A stretch of DNA of 64,000 nt from Amorphophallus konjac. Lineage: Eukaryota > Streptophyta > Magnoliopsida > Alismatales > Araceae. A model generated the notes under the pieces. That model saw only the letters and a program-made list of their open reading frames with translations. It had not been told where the DNA came from and did no database searches. Each line of letters starts with the position of its first letter. Within the stretch, counting starts at the first letter, position 1. Location of the stretch: the NCBI GenBank assembly GCA_022559845.1, contig CM040123.1, positions 322,939,933-323,003,932 on the forward strand. The letters run 5' to 3'. Of this stretch, positions 22,507-34,758 are shown one piece after another. The position numbers and the translations under genes are program-made.

Positions 22507-24760
22507 ATGGCTTCCTTCAAACCTTATGGAAAGGTCAACCCGCTGGAGCAAGCCCACCTCGAAGCCCGCCGGCGGACCCGAAAGAGGATAGCCATCATCG
22601 TCTTCTCCACGGTCGCCCTCGCCGCCATCGTCGCCGTGGCCGTCGTCAGTACAAGACGCAATTCGAGCTCCGGCAGCAGCGGCGACGGCACCAACTCCTT
22701 CGCCACGTCCATCAAGGCCGTCTGCGACAGGACAGTTTACCCGGCCTCCTGTCTCTCCACCCTCTCTCCGATAGTGAACGCGTCGCAGCCGCTGGACCCC
22801 GTCAAGCTCTTCCACTACGCCGTCCAGGTCGCAATGGATGAGCTCTCCAGGACTTCCCAGCACTTCGGGGGGCTCGGTGCCGGCGTCCACATGGACAACA
22901 TGTCCCTGTCCGCCATGGGCGACTGCGGAGAGCTTCTGGGCCTGGCTCTCGACAGGCTCAACGACTCCGCCGCCGCGCCGGGCGACCTCACCTCCGCCGA
23001 GGCCCTCGACGACCTCAAGGCGTGGCTCAGCGGGGTCATCACTCACTTGGATACGTGCTTGGATGGCTTCGAGGCCGCGCCGCCCGAGTTCAGGGCCAAG
23101 ATCAGCGCGTACCTCATGAACTCTACCGAGTTCACCAGCAACAGCCTCGCCATACTCACGCAGATCGCCGATGCCGTCGGCTCCGTCAACCTGCGCCGGC
23201 GGCTGATGGAGTACTCGGACGACGACGGGATGCCGCGGTGGCTGTCCTCCAAGGACCGGATGTTGCTGCAGAGTCCAGACCCCCGGGCGTCGGCCAACGT
23301 CGTCGTGGCCAAGGACGGATCCGGGAAGTACAAGACGATCAAGGCGGCGCTGAAAGCCGTGCCACAGAAGAGCAAGAAGAGGTTCGTGATCTACGTGAAG
23401 AAGGGGGTCTACAACGAGAACGTCAGGGTGGAGAAGAGCATGTGGAATGTCATGATGGTCGGCGACGGTAGGGACGCGACGATCGTCTCTGGCAGCCTCA
23501 ACTTCGTCGATGGCACGCCCACATTCAAGACTGCAACCTTTGGTAGGTCCTTCAAAACCCTAGCTAGCTAGCCTCATTGTTAATACAGTTTACGCAGCAT
23601 GGCATTAATTAATTCATGAGAAACCTAGCTACTTTTTTAACGCCTAGTTCACACATATATAATTTCAGTTGTTTAATTAATAAGGAATACTTCCATATTT
23701 ATTTAGAGATATCTTTCTATGTTCCTGACATGCCCAACAATCTTAAGGATACTTCCTTAAGAGGCATCTTGATTAATTATATACTGGGATAATTAATGTG
23801 ACCTTAAAATGACGCCTTAAGAAGAACAGGTAACATTTTCGTGTTATGAAGTGTACCCCACCATGAATACATGTGATCGACAGAAAAGGCAAATATCATT
23901 TCTCAAATGTAAGATCGAGTATACTTATAATTACTGGTCAGTTTGGTTCAATATTTAACTCAGCGTCGAGGACTTCTCTGTTAAAAGATATCGATCGAGC
24001 TATATGTGTCTATATGTGCATATATGATAGCACTGAGATTTCTGACGACATATGTATTTGATGGTGGTGATTGAATGCAGCGGTTTTTGGGAAGGGCTTC
24101 ATCGCCAGGGACATGGGCTTCCGGAACACCGCTGGCCCGGCGAAGCACCAGGCGGTGGCCCTGATGTCCAACAGCGACCAGTCGGTGTTCTACCACTGCC
24201 GCTTCGACGCCTTCCAAGACACCCTCTACGCCAACTCCCTCCGCCAATTCTACCGGGAGTGCGACATCTACGGCACCGTCGACTTCATCTTCGGCAACGC
24301 CGCCGTGGTCTTCCAGGGCTGCAACCTCCTGCCGAGGGTGCCCATGAAGGGGCAGTGGGATACCATCACCGCCCAGGGGAAGACGGACCCCAACCAGAAC
24401 ACCGGTATCTCCATCCACGCCTGCTCCGTGACGCCGTGGGGGGATATGTCCTGGGTTCGGGTCTACCTGGGAAGGCCGTGGAAGCCCTACTCCACCACCG
24501 TCTTCATGATGTCGGCTCTGTCGGGGATCGTCGACCCAGCCGGGTGGCTGGCGTGGAGCGGCAACTCGGCGCCGACCACCATCTTCTACGGGGAGTACCA
24601 GAACATCGGGCAGGGGGCGTTCACCAACAACAGGGTGAAGTGGAAGGGGGTGAGGACGAGCCTGACCCAACAGCAGGCGAGCAGATTCGCGGTGGGATCG
24701 TTTATACGTGGGAATGCATGGATTCCAGCGACGGGTGTTCCGTTTAGTGCTGGGCTGTGA
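22507..24760 (+). CDS. Pectinesterase (type I PME with PMEI pro-region), gene 1
   Basis: Exons 22507-23542 and 24081-24760 (intron 538 bp, phase 1, G|GTAGGT...TGCAG|CG) encode 571 aa. It de-esterifies cell-wall homogalacturonan, releasing methanol. A signal-anchor segment spans residues 27-48. The PMEI domain (about 63-225) has its four cysteines (73, 82, 140, 184). Processing motifs RRLM (231-234) and RMLL (251-254) link to the catalytic domain. All family marks are present: GVYNENV, Gln369 in QAVAL, Gln391-Asp392 in QDTLY, Asp413 in DFIFGNA, Arg477 and Trp479 in LGRPWK. Length is normal for type I PMEs. The protein would enter the secretory path, be cleaved, and act in the wall. Two paralogues follow in the same direction. 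The expression site is unknown. Confidence 0.97.
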
Positions 24761-27512
24761 ACCAGCCTGTGATGTTGCTTTTGTAATTTTGTTCATCCCT
24801 TGCCCCTTTCATCGGTCAGCAGCTTACAGCCATATATGCGCGATATTTTGATGTCGGAAGATGCGCGCGTTAAACCTTGGGTGACAATTTCTTCATCTTT
24901 AGGGTGTGTTTGGTATCACGTAAAATTTGTTATATATATGTATAGGTTTTTCCAGAAAGCTGATCATAATATGGATATTGAAATTTAAATTTTAAGACAG
25001 GCAACAGTTATATGATTTAGTTGTCCGAAGTTTGTGAATCACCGAGCAATGCCGTCATCAACTTTTTTTCAGACAGCCTCTGCTTGCAAATTAACAGGTT
25101 TTAGGCCGTAAGCAAAGGATCTTAACTGGCGTCCAGAAACAGCTAGCATCTCTCTCTCTCTCTCTCTCGTGTGTGTGTGTGTGTGGGCGCGCGCGCGTGT
25201 ATTCATTAATTGGTGTTGAGAATTAGATGGGCCAGATTTTAAGTTGGACTTTGCATTGCGTATTTCGTTTGAATTGCAAAATTATCGCTTTAAAAGAGAT
25301 GGTGTCCCGTGAGTCAATTGCCTAAGCACGCATATCGTTTTAAATTTAAGTTTTCAAAAAGTTTCCTCCTTGTAGAGTGTATTTAATTGCTATATGATCG
25401 CATATTTTTTTGCATAACATTTTCAAATGCAAAATCATCGTTGGAGAAAAAAAAAAATTTCACACACCATACTACATCATCAGATCAAGTAATATCAGAA
25501 GAGTTATGCTTACAATGGTGGAGGGATCTTGTTCATGTTAGGAAAGTGGCCCCTCTCTTACAACCATGAAGATCTTAGAAAGAAGAAGAAATTGGAGAAG
25601 AAATGAGACAATCAAAGAAGATGAAGATGAGGGAATTTTTACGTGATTCGAAGATGATTTATCTTCTTACGTCCACGGCTGCATGCACGCAGTAGGGTTC
25701 TACGTATCATGTGAAAATTACAGAGAGTATAAATACAAGGAGGAAGATCGCAATGTTAAATATCAGGGAGATTAGGGCATCACATATCCAAATGATAATT
25801 ACAGTTATACCCCTATCAAAAGAGAGTAAACTTGAGCCTCAAGTAACCCGGTTCAATGACCCCGGGATATGCTTCGTCACTATGCATCAGGTGAATAAAA
25901 TTTCTTTTGTTGGGGGCTCTACCCCCCCCCCCCCCCCCCCGCCAAAATCACCCTCCGCAAGAGGCACTGCTCCCTTGAGTCTCGCGACCCGATCGCATAA
26001 GTCGATTTGCATGTGCAAGCGAGGGCATATATATGAAAGCTCAGGCGTCATACTCTAACATCTCATTGAAGAACATGAATATTATGATTATACGTGAGAA
26101 TGGTGTTCTCCATGCCCATGAAGCAATGATTCATTATAACTCCACGTATGTGCCACATGCATGGGCCCCTGGTGGCAAACTATCATGATATTATAAAAAT
26201 AAAAATGTGACGCCATTCAAGACAAAGGGCCAACTAAATTGTTCTCAATTACAGGTTTCGTCCCCCTCTCGTATTACTACGCACGTCAAGTGATTTAATC
26301 ATTCAAGGGGTCCTTTAGTTTCACGTAATACAACTTCAAGGGCCGGACTTGGGCTTTGTTTTGTTTGGCCCGGCCCAACCCATCACCCTAGCATCGAAAA
26401 GAAAGAAACCCAGAGTCTAGCTGACAAAACCCCAATTCTATTACTAATTATCGAGAGGCGACTCTTCTCTTGATTGTTGCGGCTCCGATCACCCTGCTCG
26501 TGCAAAGCCATTGCTGCTGTGAACTGGATCCCCTCCCTCATGGTATCACCTTCCATCCTGCATGTGCGGCCGCATGCAGCTTCACTCGATCGCTGAGGGA
26601 GAAGGGCCGGCGCGCATGGTGGACAAGGGCAGCGTGTGTGCCTCATTAATTTTCTCACAAATACCGGTAGGTACGTATTCTTACAAGTACCTGTACGAGT
26701 TCCACAAACAAGTACAGGCACATCTGTTTGGTGTCGCTTCTATCTATAACCCCGAATAAAAGCTATCCGTAGAAGAGTTCGTGATTCTCATCTATGCGTA
26801 TAAACCTTATGGCAAGTGATCAGATGGTGTTTCCACACTCTATGAGGATCATTTTCATACGTTTTCTAGGAAAGCTACCTAACGACACGAGGGATTCTTG
26901 TGCACTTGATAGATTGGATTGGGCTGGACCCAGATCTCAGCTTCTTGTTCTCTGATTTGAAAAGGCTGGGTTTTCTTTTCTTGACCTGGGCTGGGCACAG
27001 GCTGGACTTTTTAGGACTGGGCCGGGCCTGGGCGCCTTAGGGTCTGACCCATTAACAGCCATAACTCTCCTAAGTGCCCGTATTAAATTAAAATTTTCAA
27101 AAAATATTTTTGCCTCAAGTGTTTTTTTCTTGTAATCAAGTTCTTATTTTGATTGACGTCGAGTGAGCTTAGATCTCAAATTTCTCTCATTGCTTCTTTT
27201 GGTTCATGCGTGCTGTTATTTCATTTGATGTCGTATCCTACATATTTTGGCATAACAATTCAGTCTTTATCTAAGTAGTAATGATCTGCTAGTAGTTTGT
27301 TCGTTCGCAAGAGGGTCCAGCGGGCTAAAGTCGCTACGTACCTCGGGGCTGTTAACTTACCAGGAGGAACTTTGTGATAAGATTTTCTTTCCTCAAGATA
27401 CTTCGGCTTATACAAGACTACGTACACACAGTTTTCGCCGATGAAAGGACTGGCCTCTTGAAACAATAATTTTAGATCCTAATAAAAGACTTACGCTAGT
27501 TAGCGGAGACCT
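24761..27512. other. Intergenic region between PME genes 1 and 2
   Basis: No gene is supported. It holds a compound microsatellite (25150-25200), a C-run of about 20 at 25922-25940, and GGCCCGGCCC-type stretches near 26365 and 27020. Short frames show no recognisable product. Confidence 0.6.
25150..25200. repeat. Compound microsatellite (TC)n(GT)n(GC)n
   Basis: Uninterrupted TC, then GT, then GC dinucleotide runs in about 50 bp. Confidence 0.95.
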
Positions 27513-27580
27513 GGCCATTACTGAAAGGAAAATCCTGAGAAGTCTTTGTTTTTTTTTGGACGCCATACGAATGAAAAGCT

Positions 27581-27650
27581 AGCCATGCACACCGAGGATC
27601 TGGGAAGTCCACACCCCCCCCCCCCGAATGTCCATACGCGGTACAACATG
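27581..27650 (+). promoter_or_regulatory. Distal promoter block (PME gene 2 copy)
   Basis: CACCGAGGATCTGGGAAGTC, then a C-run, GAATGTCCATACGCGGT and ACAACATG. It matches the blocks of genes 1 and 3 in order and spacing. A CCATTACTGAA motif shared with gene 1 lies further upstream here (about 27515), with an extra 55 bp between. Confidence 0.65.
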
Positions 27651-27737
27651 CGGAGCATGATCCAGTAAGGAAGACAGCCATGCTGGGAAAGCAAAAGAAA
27701 ATCTCATCACCTCTGTGTGCATATATGCAGTGGCTTG

Positions 27738-27795
27738 CACGTCGCCTCCATGAATTCTCCTTCTTTCTTCCTTCACTCGGTTGCCTATAATTAAG
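27738..27795 (+). promoter_or_regulatory. Core promoter of PME gene 2
   Basis: CACGTCG at 27738-27744, followed by CTCCATGAATTCTCC as in gene 1, and CTATAATTAAG at 27785-27795 as the TATA-like site. Confidence 0.55.
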
Positions 27796-27900
27796 CATAA
27801 ATGGAGGGATGGGGGAGTATTGGACCAACCGGTTCAGACAACTCCATACTGCTTCCTTCAAGGGCCTGCAGGTGGAGGCCGGAGGAGACTAGAGATCACC

Positions 27901-30246
27901 ATGGCTTCAATCAACGCTTATGGAAAAGTTGACTCGCTCGAGCAAGCCAACCTCGAAGCACGCCGGAGGGCCCGAAAGAGGATAGCCATCATTGGTTTGT
28001 CCATGGTTGCTCTCGCCGCCATCGTCGCCGTGGCCGTCGTCAGTGCTACCCACGGCTCTGGGAAGGACTCGAGCTCCGGCGGTGCTGGGGACGGCACCAA
28101 CTCCTTCTCTACCTCTGTCAAGGTCGTCTGCGATGCCACAGTTTACCCGTCCTCCTGTTTCTCTACCCTCTCTCCGATGGTGAACTCGTCGCAGGCGTTG
28201 TTGGACCCCGTCAAGCTCTTCCACTACGCTGTCCAGGTTGCCATGCATGAGCTCTCCAGGGCCTCCGAGCACTTCAGAGAGCTCGGCGCCGGCGTCCACA
28301 TGGACAACACATCACTGTCCGCCATGGACAGCTGCGGAGAGCTTCTGGGCATGGCCCTAGACCGGCTCAACGACACCGCCGCCTCGCCTGGAGACCTCAC
28401 CTCCGACGGGGCCCTCGACGATCTCAAGACGTGGGTGAGCGCGGCGATCACTTACCATGATACCTGCATGGACGGCTTCGAGAACGCCTCGGCCGAGTTC
28501 AGGGCCAAGATCAGCGCGTACCTCAGGAACTCCACCGAGTTCACCAGCAACAGCCTCGCCATCCTCACGCAGATCGCCAACGTCGTCGGCTCCGTCAAGC
28601 TGCGCCGGCGGTTGATGGAGTACTCGGACGGCGATGGGCTGCCGCGGTGGCTGTCCTCCAAGGACAGGAAGCTACTGCAGAGTCGGGACCCAAGGGCGTC
28701 GGCCAACATCGTCGTGGCCAAGGATGGTTCCGGGAAGTACAAGACGATCAAGGCGGCGCTGAAAGCCGTGCCACAGAAGAGCAAGAAGAGGTTCGTGATC
28801 TACGTGAAGAAAGGGATCTACAACGAGAACGTCAAGGTGGAGAAGAGCATGTGGAATGTCATGATGGTCGGCGACGGCAAGGACGTGACGATCGTCTCTG
28901 GCAGCCTCAACTTCGTCGATGGCACCCCCACGTTCAAGACTGCAACCTTCTGTACGTAGCCACTTCAAAACCTTAATCTAATTATTATAGCAGACCATCA
29001 CACTCGTTAAATTACACAGAGGGTCACTTTGAAAATCTATGATTAGGGTAGCGTACGTATTCAACTCAGTCGACGTGAATGCGTTGTTCGACCCCAGTTA
29101 GCGACTGTTATGTGTGAGAGGCAGCACGTAAGACTCACATTTTCTCTCTAATCCATTTAATTACTATCCTTATCCTATTAGAATATCAAAGGAATTGCCA
29201 CTTTACGGTGACTTTTTAAATTTTTTATTTCTTTACTGATAAAAGAGTCCCTCAAATAAGAAACTTAATTGGGCCTTAATTACTTATAAACGCATGTATA
29301 TCTTTATAGTCTCCGATATAAACTCTTTTAATCCCCTCTTGAAGCCTCCACAGTAATATTTTATATTATAATAAATATAACTATATAAGCGATTGAGGTG
29401 AAGAGTACCATTATAGAGAGAACCTTGAAAACGTAGATTTAGCGTCAACGACGTTTCTGTTAAAGAACAATATATATCCATCGAGCTATCTCCTTGTTCA
29501 AAGATGATCTGTATCTGTTCTGACTTTTGTTGCATTGATCGAACATGGCCGCTGTTTTGAATGCAGCGGTGAACGGGAAGGGCTTCATCGCCAGGGACAT
29601 GGGCTTCCGGAACACCGCCGGCCCGGCGAAGCATCAGGCGGTGGCCATGATGTCCAACAGCGACATGTCGGTGTTCTACCGGTGCCGCTTTGACGCCTAC
29701 CAAGACACCCTGTACGCCAACTCCCTCCGGCAGTTCTACCGGGAGTGCGACATTTACGGCACCGTCGACTTCATCTTCGGCAATGCGGCCGTTGTCTTCC
29801 AGTCGTGCAACATCCTACCCAGGGTGCCCATGAAGGGACAGCGGGACACCATCACCGCCCAGGGGAAGACGGATCCCAACCAAAACACCGGCATCTCCAT
29901 CCATGCCTGCTCCGTGAAGCCATGGGGGGACCTGTCATCGGTGCGGATCTACCTGGGCAGGCCGTGGAAGGGCTACTCCACCACCGTGTTCATGAGGTCG
30001 GCACTGTCGGGGATCATCAACCCGGCCGGGTGGCTGGCGTGGAGCGGCGACTCGGCGCCGAGCACCATCTTCTACGCGGAGTATCAGAACACGGGGCCGG
30101 GGGCGTCCACCAAGAACCGGGTGAAGTGGAAGGGGGTGAGGACGAGCCTCACCCAGGAGCAGGCGAGCAAATTCACAGTGGGGTCGTTCTTAGCCGGGAA
30201 TTCTTGGATCCCCGCCACGGGTGTTCCGTTTGTTGCCGGGCTGTGA
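27901..30246 (+). CDS. Pectinesterase (type I PME with PMEI pro-region), gene 2
   Basis: Exons 27901-28951 and 29567-30246 (intron 615 bp) encode 576 aa. It has the same design as gene 1: signal anchor (about 27-48), PMEI domain with cysteines in CDATVYPSSC, SCGELL and DTCMDGF, RRLM and RKLL linker motifs, then the catalytic domain with GIYNENV, QAVAM, QDTLY, DFIFGNA and LGRPWK. The donor is T|GTACGT rather than G|GT, so the codon across the intron reads Ser where genes 1 and 3 have Ala, a mild change. Exon 2 is exactly 680 bp, as in the other two. All catalytic residues are kept, so it is predicted active. The start ATG has gene 1-like context, and the promoter block is shared. Confidence 0.96.
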
Positions 30247-30972
30247 CGCTGCAGCTGTCGTTCATGCTCGACTTCATTCATTCAGCTGATTGCAGTCATA
30301 TGTACTGATATGATCGTGTTTGGTTTCTACAAATTTTATTCGTAATTTTGAGAATGAGAGCTATCCATCCATCTATCTATCTACCTATGTAATGATCGAG
30401 TATTTCCATTGACTCCACCAGCATGATTGAGTTCGGATGAGATGGTGTTCGTGGAAGAACATGAATACACGATATAAGTTGTGGTCGATCACCATGCGTG
30501 TGTGTTTGTTAATGGGCCTGCTGGCAAACCGCCACCCTTTTATATAAAGAAACCATTCCTAACAAGAAGACAAAAGCACAAATAGAATGTCCTTTAATGA
30601 CCAGCGACCTCCCCCTCTCACACTGTCCCTAATTACTTATTGCACAAGCAGAGCTTTAATCGGCAAATAAAATTTAAATAAATATTATAAAATGGGAAGA
30701 TACAGCTTGTGTGTAACTGTGTTGACCGCTGAGACTTAGACGGACGGGCCAGCTTGCAAAGCATTTCGATCGATCGGTTTGACTTTACAAGATCAGACGG
30801 TGTTCATTTAAAAACTGGAACATATATATAATAGTGTGTTTATATTCATTTTTTTAAAGGCGGAAGAAACGAGTGCGATTGCATAAAAAAATGTATCTAG
30901 GGTTCTGCATGCAGAACAACAGGTGGAGAGAGCGCAGAATTCTTGTTATTAAATCTTTTGTCTAAGTCCACT
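30247..30972. other. Intergenic region after PME gene 2
   Basis: The 3' flank of gene 2 includes a short (ATCT)n-like run at about 30365-30385. No further gene is seen. Confidence 0.55.
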
Positions 30973-30980
30973 ATGTTACA

Positions 30981-31705
30981 CAGGGGTGAGCACGGTTTGA
31001 TCTAATTTGATTTGAAGAGAATTTTTTTTTAAATCAAATCGAACTGAATTAAGAGTTCAACCCGAACTAAATTAAATTGAATTATTTTGAAATTAAATCA
31101 AATCAAACTAAATTAATTCGGTTTTATTCGATTTAGTTCGATTTGAACCATATTCCTGTCTCCTTTTAAAAATTAGAGTGGATTCAAAAGAGAGTAAAGA
31201 AATATAGGATAAAATAATTTCTACTAAATAAAGTAAATATTAAAAAAATAACATCAAAAGTTACAATTTGCAAGAGTAAACTTCGTACTTCTATATAAAA
31301 AAAATTAAGAACTTTAATGGAATGTGATTTGAAACTAACTTCATAACATTATATTCATAAACCTCATCGGGATAGTGGGAGTTAGAGTTTTAGAATTATG
31401 TTTAATAGTTATATATACACTTATATTAAATTGACAAAAATATTCTTAAAATTAGATTAAGCTTTTAGAATTAGAGTTAATGGTTATATATACACTTATA
31501 TTAATTTGAAAAAAATATCTTTAAATTCAGGTTATTCGGTTCGATTTGATTTTTTGAAAATCAAAATCAAACCAAACTAATTTTTTTAATACGATTCGAT
31601 TTGAACCCAAATCAAATTTTTTTAAATTTCATTCTAAATTAAACTAAACCAAATATACTAATTCGATTTTATTTTCGAATTGAACCTGAATAATACTCAT
31701 CCCTA
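30981..31705. mobile_element. hAT-type MITE/foldback element
   Basis: The ends CAGGGGTGAG and CTCATCCCTA are inverted repeats of each other, with hAT-like termini. They are flanked by ATGTTACA (30973-30980) and ATGTTACC (31706-31713), an 8-bp duplication with one mismatch. The interior is AT-rich and dominated by AATCAAATCGAAC-like motifs in both orientations, able to fold back. No coding capacity. Confidence 0.7.
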
Positions 31706-31713
31706 ATGTTACC

Positions 31714-32606
31714 CATCGTGAAAAGATTAATGGCTCCTTATCTTCAGTTATTCGATGAAAATATGATGGCTGATGCTAGGTGCAACTAGGTGGCAGAAAA
31801 GAACACATGACTGCCGAATAACAACACATGACTGCAGAATTCTATGCGCGCGATATGAAGTGTGTGATATGAATTGGTCATTAATTTAGGATGAGTCGAG
31901 GGCATTCAACATTTTTTATATGCAGGATCATTCAGGTTGCATGTATGCGGCTTGGTGGCAGTTGGATTAAGATCTGATTTGAACATCCCTGTCGTTTCTT
32001 CGTAAAAAGCCCCTCCCCATGCCAGGTAATAGAGAGATATTTTTCCAGGACCACATATATGTCAACATGTATATAAAAGTATAATATAATTAATATTAAA
32101 AAAAGAATACATGGAAATTATTCTTAGAGATGAACATAAAAAAATCATTCTTAAAAATATATTAACAGATACATAATTGGGTAAATTCAAATAGTATATA
32201 AATATAATTTAAGCATGATTTTTTTTAATTATTGATAAAAAGAAATGATATATATGTATGTAAATAAATATGATATTTTTACACAATTCAGATTTACACA
32301 GTGATAGATCTGGTAATACATTTATATGAATATTTTTTTATAAATTTTCATTTAACAATAATTTTCATGTAATTTTTTTTAATATTATTAAGATATGTTT
32401 TACGAACACATAGAAAACTTGAGTCGGCTTATTTGACTAAATAAGCTAGTCAAATTTGGAAGACAATCGGCTCAAATAATAAAAGAGTCAGGACTTGAAT
32501 ATAAAAATATTCGAGCCATAATTATGTTCATGAGGAAGCTCGAATAAGACTTAATGATCGATACTTTTATAACATTATGGTTGTACGGTCATTTAATAGT
32601 TCATTA
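31714..32606. other. AT-rich intergenic DNA
   Basis: Long A/T runs, no gene. Possibly other decayed elements, but no termini could be identified. Confidence 0.5.
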
Positions 32607-32623
32607 ATAATTAGACCCATATC

Positions 32624-33888
32624 TTTTTTTTAATAAAAACCCGTGCCTAGGAGAAGATGGGAGAGGGCACCCTTATCCAGCGGATAAGAATGTTCACTCC
32701 ACCACCCAGCTCCTAGGTGGAAATATATATATAATAATAGAGAAACGAGGTCTTACAAGCGGAGACTGGGCAAACCCAATTTGTCGAGACGAACCACCCC
32801 TTTAACATCAGGGGGAAGGGAATGCCTACGGAAAGAAAAGGAATTACAATTGGAGAACAATCAAAGTTAACAAGACGGTCAGCAGCGCAATTGCCCTCCC
32901 TGTACACATGAGAGAGGCTATCGTGAGAAGGCAGTCTTTTCCAAATGTCCCTCACCAAACCCATAATGATCCACGGGCATCTGTATTTTTTGTTAACAAC
33001 GTCCACAGTCACTTTTGAGTCACATTCAATCCGCACCATGGATAGTTGGAGAGCTTCTAAATAGCACAGCCCGTCAAGGAGAGCTCTGGCCTCAACCACG
33101 AGACTGTTGCACTAGCTATAGCAATGAGAATAAGCAAGAGTGACTTGACCAAAGTGATCACGAAGAATGTCTCCACCACCCGACATACCTCAGCTTTGCA
33201 AGTCCCATCCGTATTAAACTTGAGGTAGGGCAGGACGGGGGGAGCCACCTCACAATGATAGGGGCTTTGAATGGGGCAGGCCAAGCCCGAATCCCAAAAT
33301 CAGCCGGATAATCCCTATTAATCAGGATACCAGCTTCTAGCAGATTCACCTCAAAGAGCAAGAATTTCAGATTGTGAATCACCTTATACCTTAACTGCGA
33401 ACCAGAGGTAGGAGTGTTTTGGTAGCGCTGCAAGTTTCTAGCCAGCCAGATATGCCAAAGGGAGACCAGATATGCCAAAGGGAGATTCCAAAGGCCGCAA
33501 GAGAGAAAAAACCATACAAGGAGGTTGTATTGATGGGGCAGAGAAAATTGCAGACAATACTCCTGACAGAGCTCCCACTAATGCAAACACCAAAGGTAGA
33601 GAGGAAGCTCCACATCTCCCGTGCCTAGTCACCGTGGAAAAAAAGATGCATAATTGTCTCCTGTGATGGCAATACACAACAAGCACACTTGGAGCAACTT
33701 TGATTAATACCGAAGCTGCTAATTCTGTCATCCGTAGGGAGAGCACCATGCAACAATTAATCGTCAGAGGAAGACAGAGATTTTGGTAGGTAGGAATTTT
33801 GACCAAACCTTATTCCAATGAGTGTCAGTGGGCAAAAATCTGGAATCATCTTCACACGGCAACTTGCAGACTGAGGCAGTGGGGCAGG
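32624..33888 (-). mobile_element. 5'-truncated L1-type LINE
   Basis: A perfect 17-bp direct repeat, ATAATTAGACCCATATC, flanks the segment (32607-32623 and 33889-33905). The minus-strand 3' end has a short A tail (T-run at 32624-32631). The coding remnant inside reads on the minus strand. This is the classic outcome of target-primed reverse transcription with 5' truncation. Confidence 0.92.
32713..33880 (-). pseudogene. L1 zinc-binding RT end and RNase H-like domain, remnant
   Basis: On the minus strand, frames between 33806 and 33391 show a zf-RVT-like region, followed by SLWHIWLARNLQRYQNTP and an RNase H-like domain (MVEARALLDGLCYLEALQ, CDSKVTVDVVN, YREGNCAADRLVNF). The AD pair of the last motif is typical of plant L1 RVT_3 domains. 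Several frame changes and stops occur, and the 5' part is missing by truncation. Confidence 0.8.
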
Positions 33889-33905
33889 ATAATTAGACCC
33901 ATATC

Positions 33906-34455
33906 CTACCTAATATAATAATTAATATGTAGATATAAGTAATAGAAATGCTTCTTTTATTTTTTTCATTTCATTTATTTAGTAGTTCAAATTAACATGT
34001 TGATGAATAATAAATAACTAAGAAATATTTAGTATTTAAAGAGTTTGAATTAAGGTCGGTTAATTGGAATCGATTATATATTGAATGAGTCGCATCTGAA
34101 CAAATTAAGTAGTATTCGGCTCTCATTTACCACTAAAATATATAGTTCACTCACCAACTTTTAATTTAGTATATAGACACATGGACGGACATATATAGAC
34201 ACAATATATATATATATATATATTGGATGATAAAACACATCTTCTTTTCCTGTTTGGAAGTGTCGGATGATAAAACACATGGGCCAGCATAGTTATACGT
34301 GTTTCTGTTTATTTGCTTCATCTGTTGATTGAATTAGTCTTTATACTTAATGTCAAGAAGAGCGGATAATAAATTAATTATTTCTCAGTTAATTAGGAGG
34401 TCAAACCCGCCCAGGACCAGTCAGTTCTATTGATCCCTTTTCTCGAATTAATGTC
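33906..34455. other. AT-rich intergenic DNA before PME gene 3
   Basis: Includes a (TA)n run at 34204-34223. No gene is seen. Confidence 0.55.
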
Positions 34456-34460
34456 CATCG

Positions 34461-34540
34461 TGACGGAACAAGCCGTACTCACCGGATCTCCGAAGTCCAC
34501 CCGCTCCAGAATGTGCAGACGCGCGGTTTTACAACATGTC
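34461..34540 (+). promoter_or_regulatory. Distal promoter block (PME gene 3 copy)
   Basis: GGAACAAGCC, then CACCGGATCTCCGAAGTCCA, GAATGTGCAGACGCGCGGT and ACAACATG. It is the third copy of the shared block, closest to gene 1 in its first half and to gene 2 in its second. Confidence 0.65.
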
Positions 34541-34607
34541 TGTCAGGCATCTGTGGGCAAAAAAGAAATCAAATCTTACCCCCCGACTGCGTGCATGTAA
34601 TGGCCAG

Positions 34608-34668
34608 CACGTCGTGTCCGATGATTCCTTCTTTCCCCTTCTAACGATTGGTTTGGGTATAAATATGA
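34608..34668 (+). promoter_or_regulatory. Core promoter of PME gene 3
   Basis: CACGTCG at 34608-34614 and a good TATA box, TATAAATA, at 34658-34665, about 95 bp before the ATG. Confidence 0.65.
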
Positions 34669-34758
34669 AAGGGAAGAAGAGGGTTTGGACCAACTAGATC
34701 AGACAGCTCCATATATACTGCTTCTTTCCTGCAGGTGGGGCAGGAGACTGGGATCTCC

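Noticed and set aside
22378..24796. Reverse-strand frames opposite PME gene 1 (and likewise opposite genes 2 and 3)
   Set aside because: Shadow frames of GC-rich coding exons; no homology and no own signals.
24899..24930. GGGTGTGTTTGGTATCACG as a MITE terminus
   Set aside because: No matching inverted end was seen nearby.
26340..27060. GGCCCGGCCC-type blocks as possible MITE ends
   Set aside because: No consistent terminal inverted repeats or target duplication could be found.
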